Origin: Bacteroidia bacterium
Lineage (GTDB): Bacteria > Bacteroidota > Bacteroidia > Bacteroidales > P3
Assembly: GCA_025999775.1 (NCBI GenBank)
Contig: BNXT01000047.1
Coordinates: 1-8,155 of the forward strand
Reading direction: 5' to 3'
DNA length: 8,155 nucleotides
Shown here: positions 1 through 5,507 of the stretch, piece after piece
Position numbering within the stretch: the stretch's first letter is position 1
Layout of the letters: each line of letters starts with the position of its first letter
Notes under the pieces: model-generated
Database searches by the model: none
What the model was told of the DNA's origin: nothing
Seen by the model: only the letters and a program-made list of their open reading frames with translations
Made by a program: the position numbers and the translations under genes

Positions 1-302
1 CCCTCTAGCATCCATTTTATTGTAGAATCCGTAACCATCGCTTTTTCTAAATAGCTAAAAGCGATGTCTAATTGACCGGATAGGGAATACATTCTTGATA
101 AAATTTTATAATCCTTCATGCAACTATCATTCGACAGGCAACATTGTATAGCCTCGTGCAAATCGCCTGTTTTGAACATCTCTTTACAATCTTTACTTTG
201 TGCTTGAATCAGATGTGTACAGAACACACAGAACGACACTAAAAAATACTTAATACCAATTGACCATCTACAGTCGCTCGCATATAGGTTGTAGTTACAC
301 AT
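1..302 (-). CDS. Exported TPR-like protein, 5' part only
   Basis: An uninterrupted frame of 100 codons runs on the minus strand from ATG at 302-300 off the left edge, so the C-terminus is missing. The first 36 residues look like a signal peptide: a polar start, a hydrophobic core (IGIKYFLVSFCVFC) and a QAQS end typical of Bacteroidota cleavage sites. The mature part is Cys-rich near its start. Residues about 65-95 (DYKILSRMYSLSGQLDIAFS and on) have the spacing of one tetratricopeptide helix pair: small residues, Gly at the turn, and a following ALEKA-like helix. A minus-strand promoter lies about 20-50 bp upstream, which supports both the strand and the start. The likely role is a periplasmic or membrane-anchored TPR scaffold, possibly the sensor part of a longer protein. 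Nothing visible fixes the function. The reading frame is certain and the family is inferred. Confidence 0.7.
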   Translation of the reverse strand, partial: MCNYNLYASDCRWSIGIKYFLVSFCVFCTHLIQAQSKDCKEMFKTGDLHEAIQCCLSNDSCMKDYKILSRMYSLSGQLDIAFSYLEKAMVTDSTIKWMLE

Positions 303-323
303 AACTATCAAGAATTTATATCG

Positions 324-355
324 CGAAGATAGGTAATAATTTTGATATTACCAAA
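324..355 (-). promoter_or_regulatory. Bacteroidota promoter for the minus-strand TPR-like gene
   Basis: Read on the minus strand, TTTG (355-352), a 20-bp spacer and TATCTTCG (331-324) match the Bacteroidota TTTG/TAnnTTTG promoter with one mismatch in the -7 box. The predicted transcript start is a few bases downstream, leaving a leader of roughly 15 nt before the ATG at 302. Confidence 0.6.
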
Positions 356-363
356 TCTTTTGG
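332..363. repeat. Two overlapping inverted repeats, candidate operators
   Basis: GGTAATA (332-338) and TATTACC (346-352) are perfect 7-bp inverted arms with a 7-nt spacer. They exactly fill the gap between the -33 and -7 boxes of the minus-strand promoter. A second inverted repeat overlaps it: CCAAA (351-355), TCT, TTTGG (359-363), covering the -33 box. The placement is what a repressor site would have, but no regulator can be named. Confidence 0.5.
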
Positions 364-397
364 CAAGAAAAATTATCGTAAATTCAAAAAAATATCG

Positions 398-405
398 TAT
401 CTTTG
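398..405 (+). promoter_or_regulatory. -7 box of the TPR-pyrC-DUF4296 operon promoter
   Basis: TATCTTTG is a perfect TAnnTTTG -7 box. There is no clear TTG at the -33 distance. The sequence just upstream, an A-rich run followed by ATATCG, closely resembles the same segment of the rpmE promoter on the other strand (21 of 25 positions over 381-405), which supports it as a real extended promoter. Transcription should start near 410. Confidence 0.6.
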
Positions 406-415
406 TGCCTTAATA

Positions 416-436
416 CTGCCCGAATTATTTGGGCAG
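416..436 (+). promoter_or_regulatory. Hairpin in the 5' leader of the TPR-pyrC operon
   Basis: CTGCCC (416-421) pairs with GGGCAG (431-436). The stem continues inward through one G-U and two A-U pairs to a UUA loop, giving nine base pairs. It lies just after the predicted transcript start and about 33 nt before the start codon. It could stabilise the mRNA 5' end, act in attenuation, or be a DNA operator. It is too small to be a known riboswitch. Confidence 0.5.
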
Positions 437-468
437 AAGAATCAGGATGATATGAAAGCGAGAGAGAA

Positions 469-1740
469 ATGTGTAACAAGTGTGCGGTTATGTACGGAGA
501 TGAATCATACGACGATATTAACGGATTGTTTGACACGGAAGTTATAGCTAACGTAAAACGGTTTGAAGACTATCTGCAAGGCAAGGATACTATGTTTTTT
601 GACGTAGATGAGATTGTTGACCTCATTGATTTTTATATCATGAACGACAATTTTGTCAATGCTCAAAAGGCGTTAGATTTGGGTATTCAGTACAACGCTG
701 AACATTTTGATTTGAATCTCAAGAAAGCGCAAATATTAGCCAATACACGTCAAAAAAAAGAGGCGCTGAAATTGCTACGGCGCTTAGAGCAACTAAATCC
801 CAACAACACGGATGTGTTTTTTACGCGAGGAACGGTGTATAGCGCCGCAGGCGACAGTGAAAATGCTATTGCAGAATACCAAAAAACGCTTGACTGCTCG
901 CACGACGAAGAGGATATTGACAACGCAGAAAATATCTATTTTAACTTAGGCATCGAATATCGACGTATTGGCAATACCCACAAGGCGTTGCAATACTTTG
1001 AGGAGGTTTTGCGTATCAATCCGAGCAACGACATCGTACTTTCAGATATTGTAGATATGTACGGTCTCTGCGAAGAATGGGATCGTGGTATTGCTTTTTT
1101 TCAATCGTTGATTGAGGAAGATGCGTTTTGTTACGAGGCTTGGACGTATTTAGGCATGTGCTACAAAGCTACTTCTCTGTACGAAAAAGCGTTGGAATGT
1201 GTGAATTACGCATTATCTATTGATGATCGATACGATGTAGCCTTGATTGGAAAGGCGTTTTTACTGTGCCTATTGAACGACTATCGCAAAGCCATTGATA
1301 TTGCCGGCGAAGTACTAAAGATTTATCCCGACAATATAGGCATACGCTATGTCATGGCAGAATGTTATAGAAAATTACTCTTGTTTGAAGAGGAAACCTT
1401 TTATTTACAAGAAATTGTACGCATCACGCCATCTGAAATTCGTGCGTGGAGTGAACTCATAATCGCTCATCTCAATACTGACCGTACTGAAGACGCAAAA
1501 AATCTACTACAAGAAGCGACCTCGCATATACCGGATTTTCCTACCTTGTTTCTGAATTATGGCGATCTCTTAGCGGAACATTATGGGCGCTCCGATAAAG
1601 GGTTACAACAGATGTACACCGATTTAGAACGCATGTATAGTGTGGTGGACATATCAAAGTTTACTATTGACGCTCATTTAGCTGCTAAAGGAAGTAATCC
1701 TAATTTGTTACTGAATCTATGGTTATGGCAACAATCCTGA
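469..1740 (+). CDS. Cytoplasmic tetratricopeptide repeat protein
   Basis: This 423-residue protein has no signal peptide or membrane segment. An N-terminal acidic segment (about 15-55, with KDTMFFDVDEIVDLIDFY) resembles the capping region of a TPR family common in Bacteroidota. Seven to eight TPR-type helix pairs follow, at about 78-111, 113-145, 155-188, 190-221, 223-256, 257-290, 291-324 and 325-356, with recurrent Gly/Ala-x-x-Tyr and NP/DP turn signatures (LNPNN, INPSN, IYPDN, ITPSE). TPR arrays are protein-binding scaffolds; the partner is unknown. The start at 469 follows a purine-rich GAGAGA stretch; ATG at 490 is the alternative and would still leave the family region intact. An in-frame stop at 448-450 excludes anything longer. 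The gene overlaps pyrC by 22 bp and shares its promoter, so it may be translationally coupled to it. A direct role in pyrimidine synthesis is not implied. Confidence 0.88.
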   Translation: MCNKCAVMYGDESYDDINGLFDTEVIANVKRFEDYLQGKDTMFFDVDEIVDLIDFYIMNDNFVNAQKALDLGIQYNAEHFDLNLKKAQILANTRQKKEALKLLRRLEQLNPNNTDVFFTRGTVYSAAGDSENAIAEYQKTLDCSHDEEDIDNAENIYFNLGIEYRRIGNTHKALQYFEEVLRINPSNDIVLSDIVDMYGLCEEWDRGIAFFQSLIEEDAFCYEAWTYLGMCYKATSLYEKALECVNYALSIDDRYDVALIGKAFLLCLLNDYRKAIDIAGEVLKIYPDNIGIRYVMAECYRKLLLFEEETFYLQEIVRITPSEIRAWSELIIAHLNTDRTEDAKNLLQEATSHIPDFPTLFLNYGDLLAEHYGRSDKGLQQMYTDLERMYSVVDISKFTIDAHLAAKGSNPNLLLNLWLWQQS

Positions 1741-3077
1741 AAAATGCGTTGATAATCAACGAATATACGCGTTATTATGGGCATATTTTAGTTTCTAGCG
1801 AACACATTCACAAAATATTGCCTATAACCGATGATTTGTCTGCTTATCACTCTGAAACGCAAGTTTTGGATTGTAGCGGTTGTATCGTTATACCCGGTTT
1901 GATTGATGATCAAGTACATTTCCGCGAACCCGGACTGACCCATAAAGGCGATATTCTGTCCGAAAGTCATGCCGCCGTTGCCGGTGGTGTTACCTCGTTC
2001 ATGGATATGCCAAATACTAACCCGCAAGCATTAACACAAGAAGTATTAGAACAAAAATATGCGTTAGCAGCCGAAAAATCGCTCGCCAACTACAGTTTTT
2101 ACATGGGCGCCTCAAATACGAATATAGAGGATGTACTACAGACTGATTTCAGCAAGATTTGTGGTGTAAAAATCTTCATGGGGTCGTCCACCGGCAATAT
2201 GTTGTTGGATGATGATACTGTGTTGGAACAGCTCTTTTCGCAAGTTAAAGGACTTATTGCAGTGCATTGTGAGAATGAAACGCGCATTAGAGAACGCACG
2301 GTGATGGCACGGGAGCGTTACGGCAATAACCCGCCGTTATCGGTACATTCTTGGATTCGTGATGAAGAGACCTGTTATAGTTCTTCGCTCAAAGCCGTCA
2401 CATTAGCACGTAAACACAATACTAAACTGCATGTATTGCATCTCTCTACCGCCAAAGAATTAACGTTGTTTTCTGATCAATCGTTAGCCAATAAATCTAT
2501 AACCGCCGAAGTGAGCATACCGCATTTGTGGTTTACGGATGCCGATTACGAGCGCTACGGTACCCTTATCAAGTGTAATCCGGCTGTTAAAACGCTGCAT
2601 GACCGCGAAGCTTTGCGCCAAGCCGTTATCGACGGACGTATTGATGTCCTCGCAACAGACCACGCACCCCATACATGGGCGGAAAAACAACAAGACTACT
2701 TCAAAGCGCCCTCCGGAATACCCATGATACAACATTGGTTAGTCGGATTATTGGAATTAGAGCGACAAGGGATATTCACATTGGAACAAATTGTAGCAAA
2801 GACCGCACACAACCCCGCACAACTATTCAAAATTCAAGACCGTGGCTTTATCCGAGAGGGTTACTATGCCGACTTGACGGTAGTGGATACCCACGCACCT
2901 CAAACCGTCGAAAAACAGAGCCTTTTGTCAAAATGTGGATGGTCTCCATTGGAACAACAAACGTTCCATAACTCTGTGAAATACACCTTCGTCAATGGAC
3001 ATCTGACATTCAATCAAGGCATTTTAGATACCTCAAAAACAGGACAACGCCTATTGTTTAATCCTAATACACCTTAA
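1719..3077 (+). CDS. pyrC: Dihydroorotase, class I type
   Basis: Dihydroorotase interconverts carbamoyl-aspartate and dihydroorotate, the third step of de novo UMP synthesis, in the cytoplasm. The 452-residue amidohydrolase shows the class I landmarks: metal motif DDQVHFREPG (residues 63-72), the MPNTNP motif (97-102), the metal-bridging Lys candidate K151 in GVKIFMGSSTG, the metal His H183 in VHCE, H241 in LHVLHLST, substrate Asn N287 in KCNPAVK, the catalytic Asp D314 in ATDHAPH, and an APSGIP substrate loop (330-335). The first His of the usual HxH motif is Gln (Q65). I recall this in other Bacteroidota sequences but cannot verify it here. ATG at 1725 is a possible alternative start and gives MATILKNALIINE, which resembles family N-termini more closely. 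The gene overlaps the TPR gene and has one base before the DUF4296 gene, so it is in the middle of an operon. Identification as a dihydroorotase rather than a hydantoinase rests on the FREPG and TDHAPH motifs. Confidence 0.93.
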   Translation: MVMATILKNALIINEYTRYYGHILVSSEHIHKILPITDDLSAYHSETQVLDCSGCIVIPGLIDDQVHFREPGLTHKGDILSESHAAVAGGVTSFMDMPNTNPQALTQEVLEQKYALAAEKSLANYSFYMGASNTNIEDVLQTDFSKICGVKIFMGSSTGNMLLDDDTVLEQLFSQVKGLIAVHCENETRIRERTVMARERYGNNPPLSVHSWIRDEETCYSSSLKAVTLARKHNTKLHVLHLSTAKELTLFSDQSLANKSITAEVSIPHLWFTDADYERYGTLIKCNPAVKTLHDREALRQAVIDGRIDVLATDHAPHTWAEKQQDYFKAPSGIPMIQHWLVGLLELERQGIFTLEQIVAKTAHNPAQLFKIQDRGFIREGYYADLTVVDTHAPQTVEKQSLLSKCGWSPLEQQTFHNSVKYTFVNGHLTFNQGILDTSKTGQRLLFNPNTP

Positions 3078-3078
3078 C

Positions 3079-3465
3079 ATGAAACCATTGCAATTCGTTA
3101 TTATGCTGATATGTACCTTGTTAGCATCGTGTACATCCTTTAAAAAAGAAAAACCCAATGTTGTATTGACCGACAAGCAGATGGTCGCTATTTTGACGGA
3201 TATTCATTTGATAGAAGCGTCCCTCAATGAAAAGCAACGGTCTGTAGCCTATAACATTGATTCCTCAAAAATTTACACTTATTCTGCCTATCAACAGTTA
3301 TTTGAGAAATATGGTATCACGAACGACGATTGGCAAAAGAACCTGTATAATGCAGTGTTAGACAGTAAAAAATTCATCACACTATACGATCGAACAATAG
3401 AAAATTTGAAAGAGATCGATAGTCTTGCACAAGTCAAATCAAACGTTCACCGCAATGTTAATTAA
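3079..3465 (+). CDS. DUF4296 lipoprotein
   Basis: This is a 128-residue predicted lipoprotein. A short positive start and hydrophobic core (LQFVIMLICTLL) lead to the lipobox LASC, with Cys18 as the lipidation site. The mature part is a helical DUF4296 domain, recognisable from the DKQMVAILTDIHLIEASL segment (residues 32-49) and the later YQQLFEKYGIT and WQKNLYNAVLDS segments. Members are small cell-envelope proteins of unknown function restricted mainly to Bacteroidota. A position next to the dihydroorotase gene is, as far as I recall, conserved in the phylum. Only one base separates the two genes, so it is co-transcribed. Its last codons and stop form the left half of a perfect 22-bp palindrome. 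Confidence 0.85.
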   Translation: MKPLQFVIMLICTLLASCTSFKKEKPNVVLTDKQMVAILTDIHLIEASLNEKQRSVAYNIDSSKIYTYSAYQQLFEKYGITNDDWQKNLYNAVLDSKKFITLYDRTIENLKEIDSLAQVKSNVHRNVN

Positions 3466-3475
3466 AATTAACATT
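3454..3475. repeat. Perfect 22-bp palindrome at the end of the DUF4296 gene
   Basis: AATGTTAATT (3454-3463) and AATTAACATT (3466-3475) are perfect 10-bp inverted arms with a 2-nt centre. The stop codon of the lipoprotein gene (3463-3465) lies inside it. It sits 5 bp upstream of the xseA -33 box. It could be a weak AT-rich terminator, or an operator for xseA. An RNA stem made only of A-U and a few G-C pairs would be weak, which slightly favours a DNA site. Confidence 0.55.
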
Positions 3476-3479
3476 TTGA

Positions 3480-3512
3480 ATTGTTTTACATCAAATTAAA
3501 AGCATAACTTTG
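3480..3512 (+). promoter_or_regulatory. xseAB promoter
   Basis: TTG at 3481-3483 (ATTG from 3480), a 21-bp spacer and TAACTTTG at 3505-3512 form a good Bacteroidota promoter. Transcription should start a few bases after 3512, which places the GTG at 3512 upstream of the transcript and points to ATG 3533 as the xseA start. Confidence 0.7.
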
Positions 3513-3532
3513 TGGCAGAAAGATTTTTGAAT

Positions 3533-4810
3533 ATGGATGGTGTAACTTACAATAATCGTAAGATCTACTCGCTTTCGGATGTTGCTCACAGCTTGAAATC
3601 CGTTATTGAACAGGCGTATGTACAAGATTTTTACGTAAAAGCCGAGATTTCCAAGCTAAATTACTATCCCCATAGTGGGCATTGCTATCCCGACTTAGTC
3701 GAGAAAGTTGACACGACCGTGAAAGCGCAGATGCGTGCCACAATATGGGCGGGTGATTACGGACGTATCCGTACCAAGTTTGTAGAAATTACAGGTACCG
3801 AATTGAGCGATGGTCTTAAGATACTTTGTTTAGCAACGATGAATTTTCACCCTGCCTACGGCTTGTCGCTACATATACGGGATATTGTACCGGAATATTC
3901 GTTGGGAGAGATGGCAAAACAGAAACAGCTAACAATCCAACGCCTCAAAGAGAAAGGTATCTATGATGCTAACAAACAATTATCTATGGCGTTGTTACCA
4001 CTATGTATAGCCGTTGTTTCAGTGAGTACGAGTAAGGGTTACGAGGATTTCCAGAGTATTTTACGGGCATCAAAACATCAGGTGCATACGTTTTTGTTTC
4101 CTGCGCTATTGCAAGGGGATGGCGCTGTTATATCCATTAGCGCTCAGTTAAAGCGCATTGCAGCGATGTACGAACATTTTGATGCGGTTGTGATTATTCG
4201 TGGCGGAGGCGGTGATGTGGGGCTGAGCGCTTACGATAGCTACCAATTAGCCGCTTTAGTAGCTACGTTTCCACTACCTGTCATCACCGGCATCGGACAT
4301 TCCACCAACGTTACCGTAACCGAAATGGTAGCTTTCCATGCTGCTATAACACCTACAGATACGGCAAACTTCATACTCGAAAAAGTGGATGCCTTCATAG
4401 ACAATTTGCATCGCATACGAGAAACCATTAGTTTTTATGCTTTACGAAAAGTGGATATTGAACGACAACGGATGCAAACGATAGCACAGTACATAAAAAC
4501 AGTAACAGCTACTAAAATCCATACGTGTCGTTACCAACTGTCGGCATCTTTACAATCTATTCGGCACTTATCGCTTCGCAAAATCAATAACGATAGACAC
4601 TATCTGGCATTGACCAACGAAAAGATAAAATTATTAGACCCTATCCATATTTTGCGACGCGGGTATAGTTTGACCCTTTGCAACGGTAAAATTATCAAAA
4701 AACCCGAAGAATTAAAGTCCGGCGATACCATAGAAACACAACTTAGCCATGCCGTCATTCACAGCACAGTCAATAAAATAAAAGTTCCTGCTAAAAAATT
4801 AAAATCATGA
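3533..4810 (+). CDS. xseA: Exonuclease VII large subunit
   Basis: Exonuclease VII degrades single-stranded DNA from both ends and acts in repair; XseA is the catalytic subunit. From ATG 3533 the protein has 425 residues, against about 456 in E. coli. Numbering from that start: an N-terminal OB-fold for ssDNA binding (about 10-110, with VKAEISKLNYYPHSGHCY), then the catalytic domain with VVSVSTSKGYEDF (Asp172), VIIRGGGGD (Arg223) and ITGIGHSTNVTVTEMVAFHAAITPTDTA (His256), then a long helical C-terminus and a short β-rich tail (RRGYSLTLCNGK) ending in a lysine-rich segment. The usual GHETD motif reads GHSTN, so the conserved Asp is Asn259. The frame extends upstream to a GTG at 3512, but that codon overlaps the -7 box. 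The gene has its own promoter and overlaps xseB by ATGA. Confidence 0.92.
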   Translation: MDGVTYNNRKIYSLSDVAHSLKSVIEQAYVQDFYVKAEISKLNYYPHSGHCYPDLVEKVDTTVKAQMRATIWAGDYGRIRTKFVEITGTELSDGLKILCLATMNFHPAYGLSLHIRDIVPEYSLGEMAKQKQLTIQRLKEKGIYDANKQLSMALLPLCIAVVSVSTSKGYEDFQSILRASKHQVHTFLFPALLQGDGAVISISAQLKRIAAMYEHFDAVVIIRGGGGDVGLSAYDSYQLAALVATFPLPVITGIGHSTNVTVTEMVAFHAAITPTDTANFILEKVDAFIDNLHRIRETISFYALRKVDIERQRMQTIAQYIKTVTATKIHTCRYQLSASLQSIRHLSLRKINNDRHYLALTNEKIKLLDPIHILRRGYSLTLCNGKIIKKPEELKSGDTIETQLSHAVIHSTVNKIKVPAKKLKS

Positions 4811-5004
4811 AAAAAACCTATACCGAAGCCTATTCAGAGCTACAAGACATTGTTCAATCGTTGGAGAACGAAGATACTGACATTGATAGCTTATCAACCA
4901 GTATTCAGCGTGCCATTGCGCTCATTAACATTTGTAACGAAAAACTTGCGCTTACTGAACAAGAAGTGCAAGCGTTAGTCAAGCAAATCGAAGAACAGAA
5001 CTAA
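4807..5004 (+). CDS. xseB: Exonuclease VII small subunit
   Basis: XseB is the small helical partner that wraps around the XseA C-terminal helices and is needed for activity. The 65-residue product has the family signature: [21 protein letters not shown], then an [20 protein letters not shown] helix and an EQEVQ tail, predicting two long amphipathic helices with coiled-coil character. The start codon overlaps the xseA stop (ATGA, 4807-4810), which couples translation of the two subunits. The stop codon (5002-5004) overlaps the stop of rpmE on the other strand. Confidence 0.9.
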   Translation: MKKTYTEAYSELQDIVQSLENEDTDIDSLSTSIQRAIALINICNEKLALTEQEVQALVKQIEEQN

Positions 5005-5014
5005 GCGTTCTTCG
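4989..5014. terminator. Shared hairpin across the xseB and rpmE stop codons
   Basis: CGAAGAAC (4989-4996) and GTTCTTCG (5007-5014) are perfect 8-bp arms around a 10-nt loop containing both convergent stop codons. Neither strand shows a strong U run afterwards, so it is a candidate bidirectional terminator or 3'-end stabiliser rather than a textbook intrinsic terminator. Confidence 0.45.
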
Positions 5015-5264
5015 GGGCGTACTTCTTGTACTTATTCATAAACTTATCCACACGACCTGCGGTATCCACTAATTTCACTTTGCCGGTAAAAAATGGGTGC
5101 GACGCGCTTGAAATCTCCAATTTTACAAGGGGATACTCATTGCCATCCTCCCACTTAACAGTGTCCTTCGTGGCAACGGTTGATTTTCCTAAAAACGAAT
5201 ACTCGTTAGACATGTCTTTGAATACGACAAATCTATAATCTTTTGGGTGAATATCTTTCTTCAT
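5001..5264 (-). CDS. rpmE2: Type B 50S ribosomal protein L31
   Basis: L31 binds the central protuberance of the large subunit and bridges to the 30S head. The 87-residue product has the type B signature: an N-terminal [18 protein letters not shown], then [11 protein letters not shown], and a C-terminal [12 protein letters not shown] plus [14 protein letters not shown]. The zinc-binding Cys residues of type A L31 are absent, so this is the zinc-independent form, the usual one in Bacteroidota. The gene is convergent with xseB, with a 4-bp overlap of the 3' ends, and has a strong promoter of its own upstream. Confidence 0.95.
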   Translation of the reverse strand: MKKDIHPKDYRFVVFKDMSNEYSFLGKSTVATKDTVKWEDGNEYPLVKLEISSASHPFFTGKVKLVDTAGRVDKFMNKYKKYAPKNA

Positions 5265-5283
5265 AGAGGTGAATTTTGAGGGA

Positions 5284-5315
5284 CAAAGTTACGAATATTT
5301 TTTGAATTAACCAAA
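5284..5315 (-). promoter_or_regulatory. rpmE promoter
   Basis: On the minus strand, TTTG (5315-5312), a 20-bp spacer and a perfect TAACTTTG (5291-5284) form a near-ideal Bacteroidota promoter, leaving a leader of roughly 15 nt before the ATG at 5264. Confidence 0.75.
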
Positions 5316-5325
5316 TTTTGGTTAA
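5307..5325. repeat. 19-bp palindrome over the rpmE -33 box
   Basis: TTAACCAAATTTTGGTTAA has perfect 9-bp arms around a single central T. It covers the -33 TTTG of the rpmE promoter and touches the left end of the neighbouring inverted-repeat element. This is a plausible repressor site. The core CCAAA/TTTGG also forms the inverted repeat at 351-363, over the other minus-strand promoter. Confidence 0.5.
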
Positions 5326-5475
5326 AAAATTTAGGAATTTCACACTCAATTGTCTGAATCAAGATTTTCATAAGATTTTCAAGATTAACAAGATTTGAAC
5401 AATGAAAAATGTGGGGGAATTCCTATTGAAATGCACCCATCCTGGTTCAGACAATTGTCAATTCCAAAATTTTTT
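5324..5475. repeat. Imperfect inverted-repeat element, about 152 bp
   Basis: The outer arms 5324-5339 and 5460-5475 are complementary at 15 of 16 positions. The inner arms CAATTGTCTGAATCAAGAT (5347-5365) and ATCCTGGTTCAGACAATTG (5439-5457) are complementary at 17 of 19. The arms are separated by 7 nt on the left and 2 nt on the right. The core holds short AAGATT repeats and an AATGTGGGGGAATTCCTA module that also occurs, with two changes, at 7760-7777 on the other strand. There is no coding frame. It resembles a non-autonomous repeat of the MITE or intergenic hairpin type; no target-site duplication could be recognised. The region 5265-5507 otherwise holds only the two divergent promoters. Confidence 0.65.
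5361..5400 (+). repeat. Degenerate AAGATT tandem repeat
   Basis: Four head-to-tail units begin with AAGATT, at 5361, 5372, 5381 and 5390, each 9-11 bp long. The first two share AAGATTTTC. They lie in the core of the inverted-repeat element, next to its left inner arm. Confidence 0.6.
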
Positions 5476-5484
5476 GTAACTTTG
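5455..5484 (+). promoter_or_regulatory. Promoter of the GT5-like/DUF4270 operon
   Basis: TTG at 5455-5457, a 19-bp spacer and TAACTTTG at 5477-5484 form a good promoter. The TTG is the last three bases of the inner right arm of the inverted-repeat element, and the -7 box begins two bases after the outer arm ends. Confidence 0.7.
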
Positions 5485-5507
5485 CAAAAAATTATATTCA
5501 TTTAAGG

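Noticed and set aside
300..480. Identical ATGTGTAAC at the starts of both divergent genes, suggesting a duplicated start region
   Set aside because: The match is only nine bases, and the sequences diverge immediately on both sides, so chance is sufficient.
452..547. Short +frame ORF of 31 codons from ATG 452, overlapping the TPR gene start
   Set aside because: It is out of frame with the TPR gene, has no recognisable product and is preceded by another ATG-ATA-TGA mini-frame. It could affect initiation, but nothing supports it as a gene.
1788..2735. Several open frames on the opposite strand within pyrC
   Set aside because: They lie antisense to a well-supported enzyme gene, have no promoter or family resemblance and have unlikely composition.
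2539..2971. Alternative plus-strand open frames inside pyrC
   Set aside because: They overlap a conserved coding region that includes catalytic motifs, and their translations resemble nothing known.
5026..5238. Plus-strand open frame antisense to rpmE
   Set aside because: The minus strand encodes an unmistakable type B L31 protein with a strong promoter; this frame is its shadow.
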